A stretch of DNA of 64,000 nt from Chitinispirillaceae bacterium (GTDB taxonomy: Bacteria > Fibrobacterota > Chitinivibrionia > Chitinivibrionales > Chitinispirillaceae): positions 1 to 64,000 of the forward strand of contig JAFGHA010000080.1 in assembly GCA_016930275.1 (NCBI GenBank), read 5' to 3'. The notes beneath the pieces were generated by a model. The model worked only from the letters and a program-made list of their open reading frames with translations, was not told the origin of the DNA and ran no database searches. This document shows, in pieces, positions 43,930-51,616 of this stretch (positions within the stretch are counted from its first letter, which is position 1; each line of letters opens with the position of its first letter). The position numbers and the translations under genes are program-made.

Positions 43930-44526
43930 ATGAACAACTCAAGAAGTTTCACGGACAGGAAATCAGTCGTCATTGCACTGCTGTTTTGCTTTTTTTTAAC
44001 ATGTTCCGATTATAATTCACTTGAACTCAAGTTCGGCCTGGTGGTCCATTTCGTCTCGAAGATTGCCGAACTTAACTCGGAGAATATTGAGGGGAGTTTA
44101 TGCGGGAGGCTTTACAATGCTCCATGGTGTGTAAATCTTGATTCAGCGTCTTTCCATTCTTGTCCATTAGATAACATAGATTGTGATGAACGGATTTATT
44201 ACGAAGAAGTTACAGACTACACCACAACAACATCAATGGCAGGGCTTTACGATTGGGATAACAATGAGTCAGTAGACATTAAAATCATACTTAAAAACTC
44301 GGATGATAAAAGAGAGACTATTGTTCCCGGATTACGTCCAAGTGGAATGGGCAATGTATTTGACTTTTTACTTTTATTCGCCAATCAATATTGTGATACT
44401 ATTTCGGAAATCGACAGATTCTTCCAGGTTTGTCGAATACCCGGTAGCAAAGAACATCTCGTATACGAGTCACATCCTTTACAATATTGGCCTGGTGACT
44501 CTCTTTATATTATTTGGCTTGAATAA
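43930..44526 (+). CDS. Cys-containing putative lipoprotein, function unknown
   Basis: A 198-residue protein with an N-terminal helix and lipobox-like FFLTC (Cys near 25), then a soluble domain with several Cys (SLCGRLYNAPWC, HSCPLDNIDC, QYCDT, QVCRI) that could form disulfides. The ATG at 43930 is preferred; a TTG two codons upstream is in frame. The coding DNA is clearly more AT-rich than the flanking Big_5 and folate genes, which hints at acquisition. No family is recognised. Confidence 0.6.
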   Translation: MNNSRSFTDRKSVVIALLFCFFLTCSDYNSLELKFGLVVHFVSKIAELNSENIEGSLCGRLYNAPWCVNLDSASFHSCPLDNIDCDERIYYEEVTDYTTTTSMAGLYDWDNNESVDIKIILKNSDDKRETIVPGLRPSGMGNVFDFLLLFANQYCDTISEIDRFFQVCRIPGSKEHLVYESHPLQYWPGDSLYIIWLE

Positions 44527-44592
44527 TTATGAAGAAAGAACTACTCACGTGCAACCTCCATTTTAATGCAGAAACCATTACATTTTCTTCCT

Positions 44593-44973
44593 CTACTCAT
44601 CCAGCGCCACCAGCTCCTCCACCGCCTCCCGCAGAAAATCCCGCTCATAATAATCATCATCCACCACCGCGCCGTTCCAGACGACGATATCCAAATCGAT
44701 GGTGCGCGGACCGAATTTATTTGAAGTCTTCACCCTGCCGAGCTGCCGTTCAATTTCCTTGAGTGCAGCGGTGAAGGCATCGGCATCGAGTGCGGTTTCC
44801 ACCAGCGCCGCTCCGTTGACGAAATCGGGCTGATCGGTAAAGCCGACCGGTCTGGTGACACGAAGTGAGGATACTTTTTTCAACCGGTGGTCCCGTCCCA
44901 GCCCGGCAATTGCCGCTTCGATATGACGGTCGGGATCGATGTTCGATCCGATACCGACGACAACGCTGTTCAT
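44593..44973 (-). CDS. folK: 6-hydroxymethyl-7,8-dihydropterin pyrophosphokinase (short form)
   Basis: A 126-residue enzyme. VGIGSNIDPDRHIEAAI, TDQPDFVNGAALVET and FGPRTIDLDIVVW are the HPPK signatures for pterin and ATP-Mg binding. It makes the pyrophosphorylated pterin for folate. The C-terminus lacks the usual IPHPR region, so it is some 30 residues shorter than E. coli FolK. The ATG overlaps the folB stop by 4 nt, so both are translated together. Confidence 0.88.
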   Translation of the reverse strand: MNSVVVGIGSNIDPDRHIEAAIAGLGRDHRLKKVSSLRVTRPVGFTDQPDFVNGAALVETALDADAFTAALKEIERQLGRVKTSNKFGPRTIDLDIVVWNGAVVDDDYYERDFLREAVEELVALDE

Positions 44974-45344
44974 CCGGAGCGCTCCGCGGAGAGGGTCACC
45001 GATACCGAATCGGCGAAACGGAGTGCTTTGGGTTTGTCAACAGTTACCGTCGCGTTGACCACCCGGTCATTATCCATCACCAGACCCAGCACATGCGCGG
45101 TAAGCGATTCGAGCAGATTGAAGGACGATTCCTTTATAGAAGCTATTATCTTTTTCTTCATTGCCCGGTAATCAAGGGTGGCATCGAGCGTATCACCGGC
45201 AACCGCTTCCGTCGCATCAAATTGCATTGCAATGTTGATTACCACTTCCTGCGTCCGGTGACGTTCCCAGTCGTTGCAGCCGATGATGACATCGAGACGC
45301 AGATTTGTAATCCGGACAGTCGCCGGAAAAATACGATATTCCAT
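44970..45344 (-). CDS. folB: Dihydroneopterin aldolase
   Basis: A 124-residue T-fold protein. LRLDVIIGCNDWERHRTQEVVINIAM is the conserved start (with the active-site Glu), LDYRAMKKKI gives the tyrosine, and FNLLESLTAHV holds the substrate Glu. It forms 6-hydroxymethyl-dihydropterin in folate synthesis and may also have epimerase activity. It is coupled to folK by a 4-nt overlap, and the pair makes consecutive steps of the pathway. Confidence 0.9.
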   Translation of the reverse strand: MEYRIFPATVRITNLRLDVIIGCNDWERHRTQEVVINIAMQFDATEAVAGDTLDATLDYRAMKKKIIASIKESSFNLLESLTAHVLGLVMDNDRVVNATVTVDKPKALRFADSVSVTLSAERSG

Positions 45345-45496
45345 GTTGTCTATCCTTGCTTATGACGGATTCCCCGGAAGTATCCAGCCGCCGTAAACAA
45401 GCAAAAGCAGCTCCGAACTTCACCTCCCGGCTTCACACATCCACCTGGTCACCTAACCAAAAATTATTTCCCTGAACCCCGGGGCGCAACTGCCGG

Positions 45497-45607
45497 TTAT
45501 TAACTGCCTCATTACAGCAGGCAAACCGTCACTCCGGCGGAGGCCGGGATCCAGAACAGATAAGTGCGTTTTGCCATTTCTCTGCCGGATCCCGGCCTTC
45601 GCCGGGA
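45497..45607. repeat. Dispersed intergenic repeat with inverted arms
   Basis: TTATTAAC-plus-CTCAT at 45497 and CGTCACTCCGG at 45527-45537 also occur, in the same order and spacing, at 51304 and 51334-51344. Here TCCGGCGGAGGCCGGGATCC (45533-45552) pairs with 45587-45606 with two mismatches. The rest of the 653-base gap (45345-45997) has no supported gene. Confidence 0.55.
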
Positions 45608-45869
45608 AGACGATTACTCAATTTGTTACTACAGTAGCTATACTAGTTATTTTGAAACTGCTAATTATTATCCGACCCCTCCGGCAACCTGCTCCCCCCT
45701 TTCGCCTGTGGATCTTCCCGGTAATCCTTCCCACTGCCGAATGTATATCAATACACCATCGTCTCGGGCGATAGTACATCAACCATGTTACTTTTTTCCC
45801 GACTGGATCGTACTACTGGTAAATGTAACCATTAACCTACCGGTTCGGCAGTTTTTCAACGCCGGTTAC

Positions 45870-45885
45870 TGGCATACGCTTTGCA
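45870..45885 (+). promoter_or_regulatory. Candidate sigma-54 (-24/-12) promoter before desulfoferrodoxin
   Basis: TGGCAT (45870-45875), five bases, TTGCA (45881-45885) matches the sigma-54 consensus TGGCAC-N5-TTGCA with one change and keeps the invariant GG and GC ten bases apart. Transcription would start near 45897, about 100 nt before the gene. No upstream activator site was recognised. Confidence 0.5.
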
Positions 45886-45997
45886 CTGATATATTTTGTT
45901 GGCAACTACCGGTGATGCGGATGACCAGCCTCAGCCAACACGAAAAGAAATACCAACGCCGGAATATTTTATCAATTTTTGCAGAAAGGAAGTACCG

Positions 45998-46384
45998 ATG
46001 CTGAAAAAGAAGAGCGTTTACAAGTGTGACGTCTGCGGTAACCTTGTCGAGGGTCTGTGGGATGGAAAACCAGCCGTTGTCTGCTGCGGCCAGCCGATGC
46101 GTGAACTGGTTCCCAACACCACCGATGCGGCGAAGGAAAAGCATGTCCCCGTTATCGTTCGCGACGGCAACAAGGTAACCGTGAAAGTCGGTGAAGTTGC
46201 CCATCCGATGACCCCTGAACACTACATTCTTTTTATTGAACTTATCGCAGGTGATAAAGTGCTTCGTCACGATTTTAAAGTCGGCGATACGGTTGCCGAG
46301 GCGGTTTTTTATGTTGAAGATGCCAATGCCCCGCTTCAGGCACGGGAGCTCTGCAATCTTCATGGATTCTGGGGTACCGTGTAA
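45998..46384 (+). CDS. dfx: Desulfoferrodoxin (superoxide reductase)
   Basis: A 128-residue two-iron superoxide reductase. Domain 1 (1-36) is a desulforedoxin fold with Cys10, Cys13, Cys29, Cys30 for an Fe(Cys)4 centre. Domain 2 has the catalytic iron site: Glu47-Lys48-His49 (EKHVPVI), His69 and His75 (HPMTPEHY), Cys119 and His122 (CNLHG). It reduces superoxide to peroxide without forming oxygen, typical for anaerobes. ATG 45998 is chosen for AAAGGA 8 nt upstream. A terminator follows directly. Confidence 0.96.
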   Translation: MLKKKSVYKCDVCGNLVEGLWDGKPAVVCCGQPMRELVPNTTDAAKEKHVPVIVRDGNKVTVKVGEVAHPMTPEHYILFIELIAGDKVLRHDFKVGDTVAEAVFYVEDANAPLQARELCNLHGFWGTV

Positions 46385-46409
46385 CCGTTTCCCTATCTGA
46401 CCATTATAC

Positions 46410-46449
46410 GCCGGTTTTTCTCTCTTCCCGAAGAAAACCGGCTTTTTTT
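46410..46449 (+). terminator. Rho-independent terminator of dfx
   Basis: GCCGGTTTT (46410-46418) pairs perfectly with AAAACCGGC (46434-46442), followed by seven T (46443-46449). It is 25 nt beyond the dfx stop codon. Confidence 0.92.
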
Positions 46450-46536
46450 ATTTCCATTACATTCCATTTGGCATGCTATTTGATTTATAAAAAAATAAAA
46501 AAGCATCGGCGAGCGCCGGATGGACGGGAGGACCGG

Positions 46537-46824
46537 ATGAATGTGATGGAAAAATTAAAAAACACCTTCACGGGAGCATTGACGGGAAGTTGTCTGGTAC
46601 TGTTCAATCCGACAACACCTGTCGGAACTACCGGACCCACCTACACACTTGAGGAATTGTCGTATCAGGATACAGAAAAGGAAATCGTTCACCCGGCGTA
46701 CGGATGGTCATTTCAATGGGTAAACAACCGGGGTTACATTCTGCAGCCGAACCGGCAGAGCAGCCCGGCATTGCAACCGGTACCGATACGAAGGGCGGTA
46801 TACCGTTGGATAGTCGATGAATGA
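46537..46824 (+). CDS. Small hypothetical protein
   Basis: A 95-residue protein. The ATG at 46537 has GGGAGG 5 nt upstream, which supports it as a real gene despite its small size. Residues 12-25 are mildly hydrophobic (ALTGSCLVLFNPTT), not a clear signal peptide; the rest is polar, with HPAYGWSFQWVNNRGYI in the middle. No family is recognised. It lies after the dfx terminator, convergent to the broken barrel gene. Confidence 0.5.
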   Translation: MNVMEKLKNTFTGALTGSCLVLFNPTTPVGTTGPTYTLEELSYQDTEKEIVHPAYGWSFQWVNNRGYILQPNRQSSPALQPVPIRRAVYRWIVDE

Positions 46825-46914
46825 CCGGTATGCGGTATCAGTCGCTCACGGCGGACCGGTGCTCGGGATAGGCTTCTGTCGGTATGACGGGAGTTTTTTT
46901 AGCGCGGACTGCGG

Positions 46915-47661
46915 TCAGAATACTTTCGACAGCCCTCCCCCCAGCACCTGCTCACCCAGTGGCGACCCGTTGACAAATATCATAATTTCACCTGGCAGAA
47001 TCACGGTCATACCCATTCCCGCCTGAAAGAAATACCGGTCACTGCCGCGTACCCTGTTACTGTCGGTAACGCGGATCACCGGTCCGCCGAATACCTTAGG
47101 TGAAAGATAAACCTGCAGCCGGTTCCAGAACGTATATCCGCTGGTAACACTCAAGCGCACATCCGAGGCAAAAAATGAATTCCGGCCGGCATGCGTCTCC
47201 TCGGCCGCAGTCCAGGAAAACGATCCCGATACTCCGGCAACAATAAAGGGAATCGGAAAGTATTCAGTCATCAGAATCCGCGAATACCTGAACGAAACGA
47301 CCGGTCCGTATTTCAGGAACAGCGATATGTCATGATCGGAAAATGTTCCCCCGAGAACCGTACCGGCCCCGATGCCGAAACTCCGGCGACTGATGAAATG
47401 CCAGGCGAGTTCCGCACTCACTGTTTTCTGGGTGAGCACCGGCAAGGCGCCATCGGTAAACTTGAGATACGACCGGAACCAGTTACCCATAACCGACGTC
47501 TGAACAGCAGGTTTGATATTCCCGAGCGAATCCCTGGTGAAATTGGTACGGCAACCGATCGTACCGACCGGTACTCCGCATCCTCACCCGAATACCGGCG
47601 AAGGAGAAAAAAAACAGCAGATGAAGACCGCTATGATAACAAATGATAAAACCTTAATCAT
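46915..47661 (-). pseudogene. Outer-membrane barrel-like gene interrupted by in-frame TGA at codon 26
   Basis: ATG 47661 has AAGGAG 6 nt upstream and starts a signal peptide (MIKVLSFVIIAVFICC, then FFSPSPVFG). Codon 26 is TGA (47584-47586). The same frame then stays open for 222 codons to 46915, and the protein after the TGA shows alternating amphipathic strands (SAELAWHFISRR, VSFRYSRILMTEYF, VRLSVTSGYTFW) with a C-terminal barrel-like end (LGGGLSKVF). The only later ATG (47490) has no ribosome site and would lose the signal. A single base change from TGC, TGT or TGG explains it. At codon 26 Cys would fit a lipobox (VFG-C). Nonsense mutation or sequencing error is most likely; recoding cannot be excluded. 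Confidence 0.7.
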
Positions 47662-47741
47662 GGAACGCTCCTTGTGGCGGTTTGTCACAATAGACCGCAG
47701 GTGTTCACCCGGAAAACCGGGCTCTCCCTCGGAGCAGGGAA

Positions 47742-48719
47742 TCACACCGGTCCCCGTATATGCCCTTCGATCTTTTCCCGATAGAACTCCTGCAATGAGG
47801 TGTGCAGCGACGGCGAAAACGGCTCAAGCTCCGACACCGCCGTATTGCTTTCCACCTGCGCCACTTTCGAGGCACCGGGAATCACCACGCTCACTTCGGG
47901 GAAATCGAGTATCCACCTGAGGGCGAACGCCGCCATGGATATGCCGGCCGGAACCTGCGGGCGCAACGATTCGACACACTCGAGTCCGTACCTGAACTCA
48001 AGTCCCGAAAACGTCTCTCCCGCACTGAACGCTTCGCCGTTACGGTTGTAATTGCGGTGATCCGCAGATGGAAATTCGGTGGCGACATTGAACTTTCCCG
48101 AAAGTAATCCACTCGCCAGCGGCACACGGATGATCAGCGCGGTACCGTTATTTTCAGCATCCTTAAAAAACGCCTCCGCGGGTTGTTGCCTGAAAATATT
48201 GAAAATCACCTGCAGTGAGGCAAGATCATCCTGTTGCAGACAGATTCGCGCCTCTTCGGCCGTTTCGACACTCGCACCGAAAGCACGTATTTTTCCTTCC
48301 TGTCGCAGTTCCCGCAGCCAGTGGAATACCTCACCGCGTTCCATTAACGGGAGGGGAATACAATGCAGTTGCATGAGATCAATCGTATTACGCCGGAGTC
48401 GCCGCAGAGAATTCTCGGTGCAGCGCCTGAAGAGTTCGCGGGAGTATCCGTCGGGATATCCCTCAAGTCTGCCCAGTTTGGTTGCCACATACACTGTTTC
48501 ACTGCATCCGGAAAGAAAGCCGCCGATGATTGATTCACTTCGTCCGCTGCCGTACACGTCGGCGGTATCGAAAAAATTGACACCGCGGTCGACCGCCGCC
48601 GATAAAATGGAATACGCCGTGGTCTCGTCGATAGTTCCCCAGTCACCGCCGAACTGCCAGGTCCCGAGTCCCACCTCCGATACATTCCAGGGGAGCTTGC
48701 CGAATTGCCGATATTTCAT
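47742..48719 (-). CDS. Aldo/keto reductase
   Basis: A 325-residue TIM-barrel oxidoreductase. The family tetrad is visible: Asp and Tyr in FFDTADVYGSGRSE, Lys in YVATKLG and His in LMQLHCIP. GLGTWQFGGDWG opens the barrel, and the end VSVVIPGASKVAQVESN forms the NADP site. It reduces aldehydes or ketones with NADPH. It starts 10 nt after znuB on the same strand and could be transcribed with the zinc uptake genes. The substrate is unknown. Confidence 0.92.
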   Translation of the reverse strand: MKYRQFGKLPWNVSEVGLGTWQFGGDWGTIDETTAYSILSAAVDRGVNFFDTADVYGSGRSESIIGGFLSGCSETVYVATKLGRLEGYPDGYSRELFRRCTENSLRRLRRNTIDLMQLHCIPLPLMERGEVFHWLRELRQEGKIRAFGASVETAEEARICLQQDDLASLQVIFNIFRQQPAEAFFKDAENNGTALIIRVPLASGLLSGKFNVATEFPSADHRNYNRNGEAFSAGETFSGLEFRYGLECVESLRPQVPAGISMAAFALRWILDFPEVSVVIPGASKVAQVESNTAVSELEPFSPSLHTSLQEFYREKIEGHIRGPV

Positions 48720-48729
48720 CGCTGGTTAC

Positions 48730-49581
48730 TCACTTTCTATCCGATGTAACGTCGTCGGGTACAGTCCCGGCCGATGCCAGAGAACTGCTCATACGGAACA
48801 GATAGGTGATTCCGTAAACAATGCACGCGACCATGATAATAACGGCACCCGCCGTCAGATTGAAAACATACGACAGCATGATTCCCGAAAGCGTAATGCC
48901 CGTACCCGCAATCACTGCGAATACCATCATGGTCCGTAGCCGTTTTGTAAAGAGTTCAGCGAGCGAAGCGGGAATCGTGAACAGAGCGATCACGAGGATG
49001 AGTCCGACCGCGGCAATCAGCATCACCACGGTACAGGCGATACAACCCAGCAGCAGATACCGCATGACGACTACCGGCAGTCCGTTTATGGCGGCGAACT
49101 CCTCATCGTACGAAACGGCAAGCAATTCCTTGTACAGAAAAACCACCATTCCGACCACCGCCAGATCGAGCAGTGCCATCATCAGTAAACCGTTTCCCGA
49201 TACCGCCATGATGCTGCCGAACAGATAGCTCATGAGATCGGCGTGGTAACCGGGAGTCAGATCGATCAGGATGATGCCGAGCGCCATCCCGGCCGCCCAC
49301 ATTGCCCCGACCAGCGCATCCGAGCGCTCACGGTTGCGCCCCGCGGCGTACCCCATCACCAGGGAACTGGCGATAGAAAACGGCAGCGTTCCCGCAGCCG
49401 GCGGCAATCCCAGAAACACCGCCAATCCCAGCCCGCCGTAAGCCGCATGGGCCACGCCCCCGGCAATAAACGACATCCGGTTGACCACCACCAGCGCCCC
49501 CACGATTCCGCAGGAAATGCTCACCAACACTCCCGCCGCCAGAGCATTGCGCAGAAACACGAACTGTACCGGATCAATCAT
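48730..49581 (-). CDS. znuB: Zinc/manganese ABC transporter permease (ZnuB-type)
   Basis: A 283-residue ABC-3 family permease with eight hydrophobic segments. VNRMSFIAGGVAHAAYGG is the conserved coupling helix motif, and ALFTIPASLAELFTKR is the usual later signature. It forms the membrane channel for divalent metal uptake with ZnuA and ZnuC. The start at 49581 (MIDPVQ) is chosen for GGAG 9-10 nt upstream; it overlaps znuC by 8 nt. Confidence 0.93.
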   Translation of the reverse strand: MIDPVQFVFLRNALAAGVLVSISCGIVGALVVVNRMSFIAGGVAHAAYGGLGLAVFLGLPPAAGTLPFSIASSLVMGYAAGRNRERSDALVGAMWAAGMALGIILIDLTPGYHADLMSYLFGSIMAVSGNGLLMMALLDLAVVGMVVFLYKELLAVSYDEEFAAINGLPVVVMRYLLLGCIACTVVMLIAAVGLILVIALFTIPASLAELFTKRLRTMMVFAVIAGTGITLSGIMLSYVFNLTAGAVIIMVACIVYGITYLFRMSSSLASAGTVPDDVTSDRK

Positions 49582-50353
49582 GACGGCAGTCTCCTTCGTG
49601 TGCATGAAATACCCGGTGCGGCACTCCGTGCGCAATGAGATCGACCTCACACCCGAATGTTTTGTTGACCGATTCCTGATCGATCTTGCCGTCGGGATGA
49701 AAAAAGAGTGTTTTATTGACACAGGCAACCGATTTTACATACCGCGAGAGGATCCCGACATTGTGGGTGACCAGCACGACCGTCACGCCGGTACCGTTGA
49801 GCAGCCGCAGATGTTCGTAGAGTTCGTCGGAGCCTGCGGCATCGATACTCGCGGTCGGCTCGTCGAGAAACAGCATTTCCGGATCGGCGACCATCGCCCG
49901 TGCCAGCAGCGCCTTCTGCCGCTGCCCTCCGGAGAGCTGACCGATGGGGCGGTTTTTTACTGACGACAACCCGAGCCGCTCCAGCATGATATCCGCTTTG
50001 AGATAATCGGCGCGCAGGAACCGCTTTCCCAGCCCCCGCTTCCCGGCAAGTCCCATCAGTGTGACATCCCGCACCGCCACCGGGAACGACTTGTTGAGCC
50101 CCGTCTCCTGCGGCACGTACCCCACCCGGTGCCGTGTCGCGTGAGGTGTGCCACCGAGCAGTGTAACCGAACCGGAATGTGGTTTTATAAGCCCGAGCAT
50201 GAGCCGCAGCAGCGTCGTTTTTCCACCGCCGTTCGGCCCGATCACTCCCACGAAATCACCATGCCCTACGGTCAATGTTACCGACTCAACCGCAGGCTCC
50301 CTGCCATAGGAAAAGGAGACATCCTTCATGAGGATTGCCGGCTCAGCCGTCAT
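49574..50353 (-). CDS. znuC: Zinc/manganese ABC transporter ATP-binding protein (ZnuC-type)
   Basis: A 259-residue ATPase. Walker A GPNGGGKTTLLR, signature LSGGQRQKALLARA, Walker B LFLDEPTAS and H-loop VTHNVG are intact. FSYGREPAVE and VPQETGLNKSFPV are typical of the metal-uptake group. The C-terminal end is His-rich (HGVPHRVFHAHEGDCRHD), which may sense or store metal. ATG 50353 overlaps the znuA stop by 4 nt; a GTG three codons upstream is an alternative. It powers uptake through ZnuB. Confidence 0.93.
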   Translation of the reverse strand: MTAEPAILMKDVSFSYGREPAVESVTLTVGHGDFVGVIGPNGGGKTTLLRLMLGLIKPHSGSVTLLGGTPHATRHRVGYVPQETGLNKSFPVAVRDVTLMGLAGKRGLGKRFLRADYLKADIMLERLGLSSVKNRPIGQLSGGQRQKALLARAMVADPEMLFLDEPTASIDAAGSDELYEHLRLLNGTGVTVVLVTHNVGILSRYVKSVACVNKTLFFHPDGKIDQESVNKTFGCEVDLIAHGVPHRVFHAHEGDCRHD

Positions 50354-51270
50354 TGTCCGCACAACAGTCCCGTTACATGTTCCAGGTTTTCCGCCCAGTT
50401 TTCAGCCAGCGGATCCGCGACCAACGTTATTCCTCCGATTTCCCGGGCAATCACTGCGGCGGTTTTCACCGAAAACTGGGGCTGCACCAATACCGTTCGT
50501 ATTCCTTCATGTTTCGCCAACACCGCGATTTCCCCCAACCGGCGCAGTCCCGGCTCCTTCCCCTCCACCTCGATGGCAATCTGATGCAGACCGAACGCAT
50601 GTGCGAAATATCCCCAGGACGGGTGGAAAACCAGAAAATTATCCGGTGCACCGCAACGTTCAAGCCGATCGGCAACCCGTTGTTTGAGCGTGTCAATCTC
50701 CATCAGAAAATGCTCGTACCGTTTATGATATTCCACGGCATGCGCGGTGTCTGCATCAGCAAGCGCCCGGACGATTTTCGCCGCCTGCAGTTTGACCAGA
50801 TCGGGTGAGAGCCATATATGCGGATCCGCGCCCTCATGATGGTGGCCGGAAGACGACTCTTTCTCCCCGGCGTGCACAGGCTCTTCATCATCCTCCATGC
50901 GCAGTTTCACAATACCGCTGTCGGTGGGGATAACTTTCAATCCCGGAACACTGCTGCGCAGTTTCGGCAACCACGCCTGCTCCATTTCAACACCGACCGA
51001 GAAATAGAGATCCGCCTTTGCCAGAGCAGCCATCTGTCGCGGCTTCGGTTCAAAGGTATGTGGTGATGTCCCGGCCGGAATAAGCGTCTGCACGGTGCAG
51101 TACTCACCACCGATTTTCTCAACGAAATACTTTTGAGGAGGAACTGAAACGAATACGGAGATAGGGAAAGACTGTTTCTCGACCGGTCTCGTGCACCAGC
51201 ACAATACCGGCAGGATACCTGCCGCTATACCGGATCGGAGTACTTTACTGTATATTCCTGAAATGTTCAT
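50350..51270 (-). CDS. znuA: Zinc ABC transporter substrate-binding lipoprotein (ZnuA-type)
   Basis: A 306-residue cluster A-I solute-binding protein. It has a lipoprotein signal (PVLCWC). Metal ligands are the His in SPHTFEP, the His in DPHIWLSP, the His in FHPSWGYF and the late acidic residue in ADPLAENW. A flexible His-rich loop (ESSSGHHHEGADPH) marks zinc rather than manganese carriers. It captures Zn and hands it to ZnuB. The three znu genes overlap in the order A-C-B. No clear Zur box was seen upstream. Confidence 0.93.
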   Translation of the reverse strand: MNISGIYSKVLRSGIAAGILPVLCWCTRPVEKQSFPISVFVSVPPQKYFVEKIGGEYCTVQTLIPAGTSPHTFEPKPRQMAALAKADLYFSVGVEMEQAWLPKLRSSVPGLKVIPTDSGIVKLRMEDDEEPVHAGEKESSSGHHHEGADPHIWLSPDLVKLQAAKIVRALADADTAHAVEYHKRYEHFLMEIDTLKQRVADRLERCGAPDNFLVFHPSWGYFAHAFGLHQIAIEVEGKEPGLRRLGEIAVLAKHEGIRTVLVQPQFSVKTAAVIAREIGGITLVADPLAENWAENLEHVTGLLCGQ

Positions 51271-51303
51271 CTGCTAAAAATAGTTTCTCCCGGCATTTTC
51301 CGC

Positions 51304-51427
51304 TTATTAACCGTCTCATAGTATAATGAACTACGTCACTCCGGTTCCCGCTGAGCGAAACGGAGTCCGGAGGTGGAACCGCACCAGCAGCTCACCTTTG
51401 TTGAATCCCGGCTTCAGTCGGGATGAC
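51304..51427. repeat. Dispersed intergenic repeat, second copy
   Basis: It shares TTATTAAC-plus-CTCAT (51304) and CGTCACTCCGG (51334-51344) with the copy at 45497. The element appears to end in GGGATGACG (51419-51427), an inverted match to the CGTCACTCC start. The 346-base gap 51271-51616 holds no supported gene and consists largely of repeats. Confidence 0.5.
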
Positions 51428-51464
51428 GAAAGGCACCTTTTTCGTCTGCAAACTGATCTAAAAC

Positions 51465-51499
51465 TTTTGTAACTATTCAGATACTTTGGATCAATGTTT
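51465..51499. repeat. Dispersed intergenic repeat, copy B
   Basis: 29 of 35 bases match 18302-18336 in the same orientation. Just downstream, GATCCCG (51517-51523) pairs with CGGGATC (51534-51540). Confidence 0.6.
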
Positions 51500-51616
51500 A
51501 CGAGACCGCGCGTGTTGATCCCGTCCCGCTTGGCGGGATCTGGATGAGCGGAAACGATTTATAGCAACCCCGCAGGCATTTTTGATCGGTTCGTGCCAAA
51601 GTACGGATTTGAAGGA

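Noticed and set aside
45564-46004. 146-codon plus-strand open frame leading into dfx
   Set aside because: It covers repeats and the promoter region, has no ribosome site, and its composition is not protein-like.
47584-47586. General reassignment of TGA to an amino acid
   Set aside because: Several well-supported genes (for example those ending at 760 and 25846) use TGA as their stop in tight overlaps, so TGA is a normal stop here.
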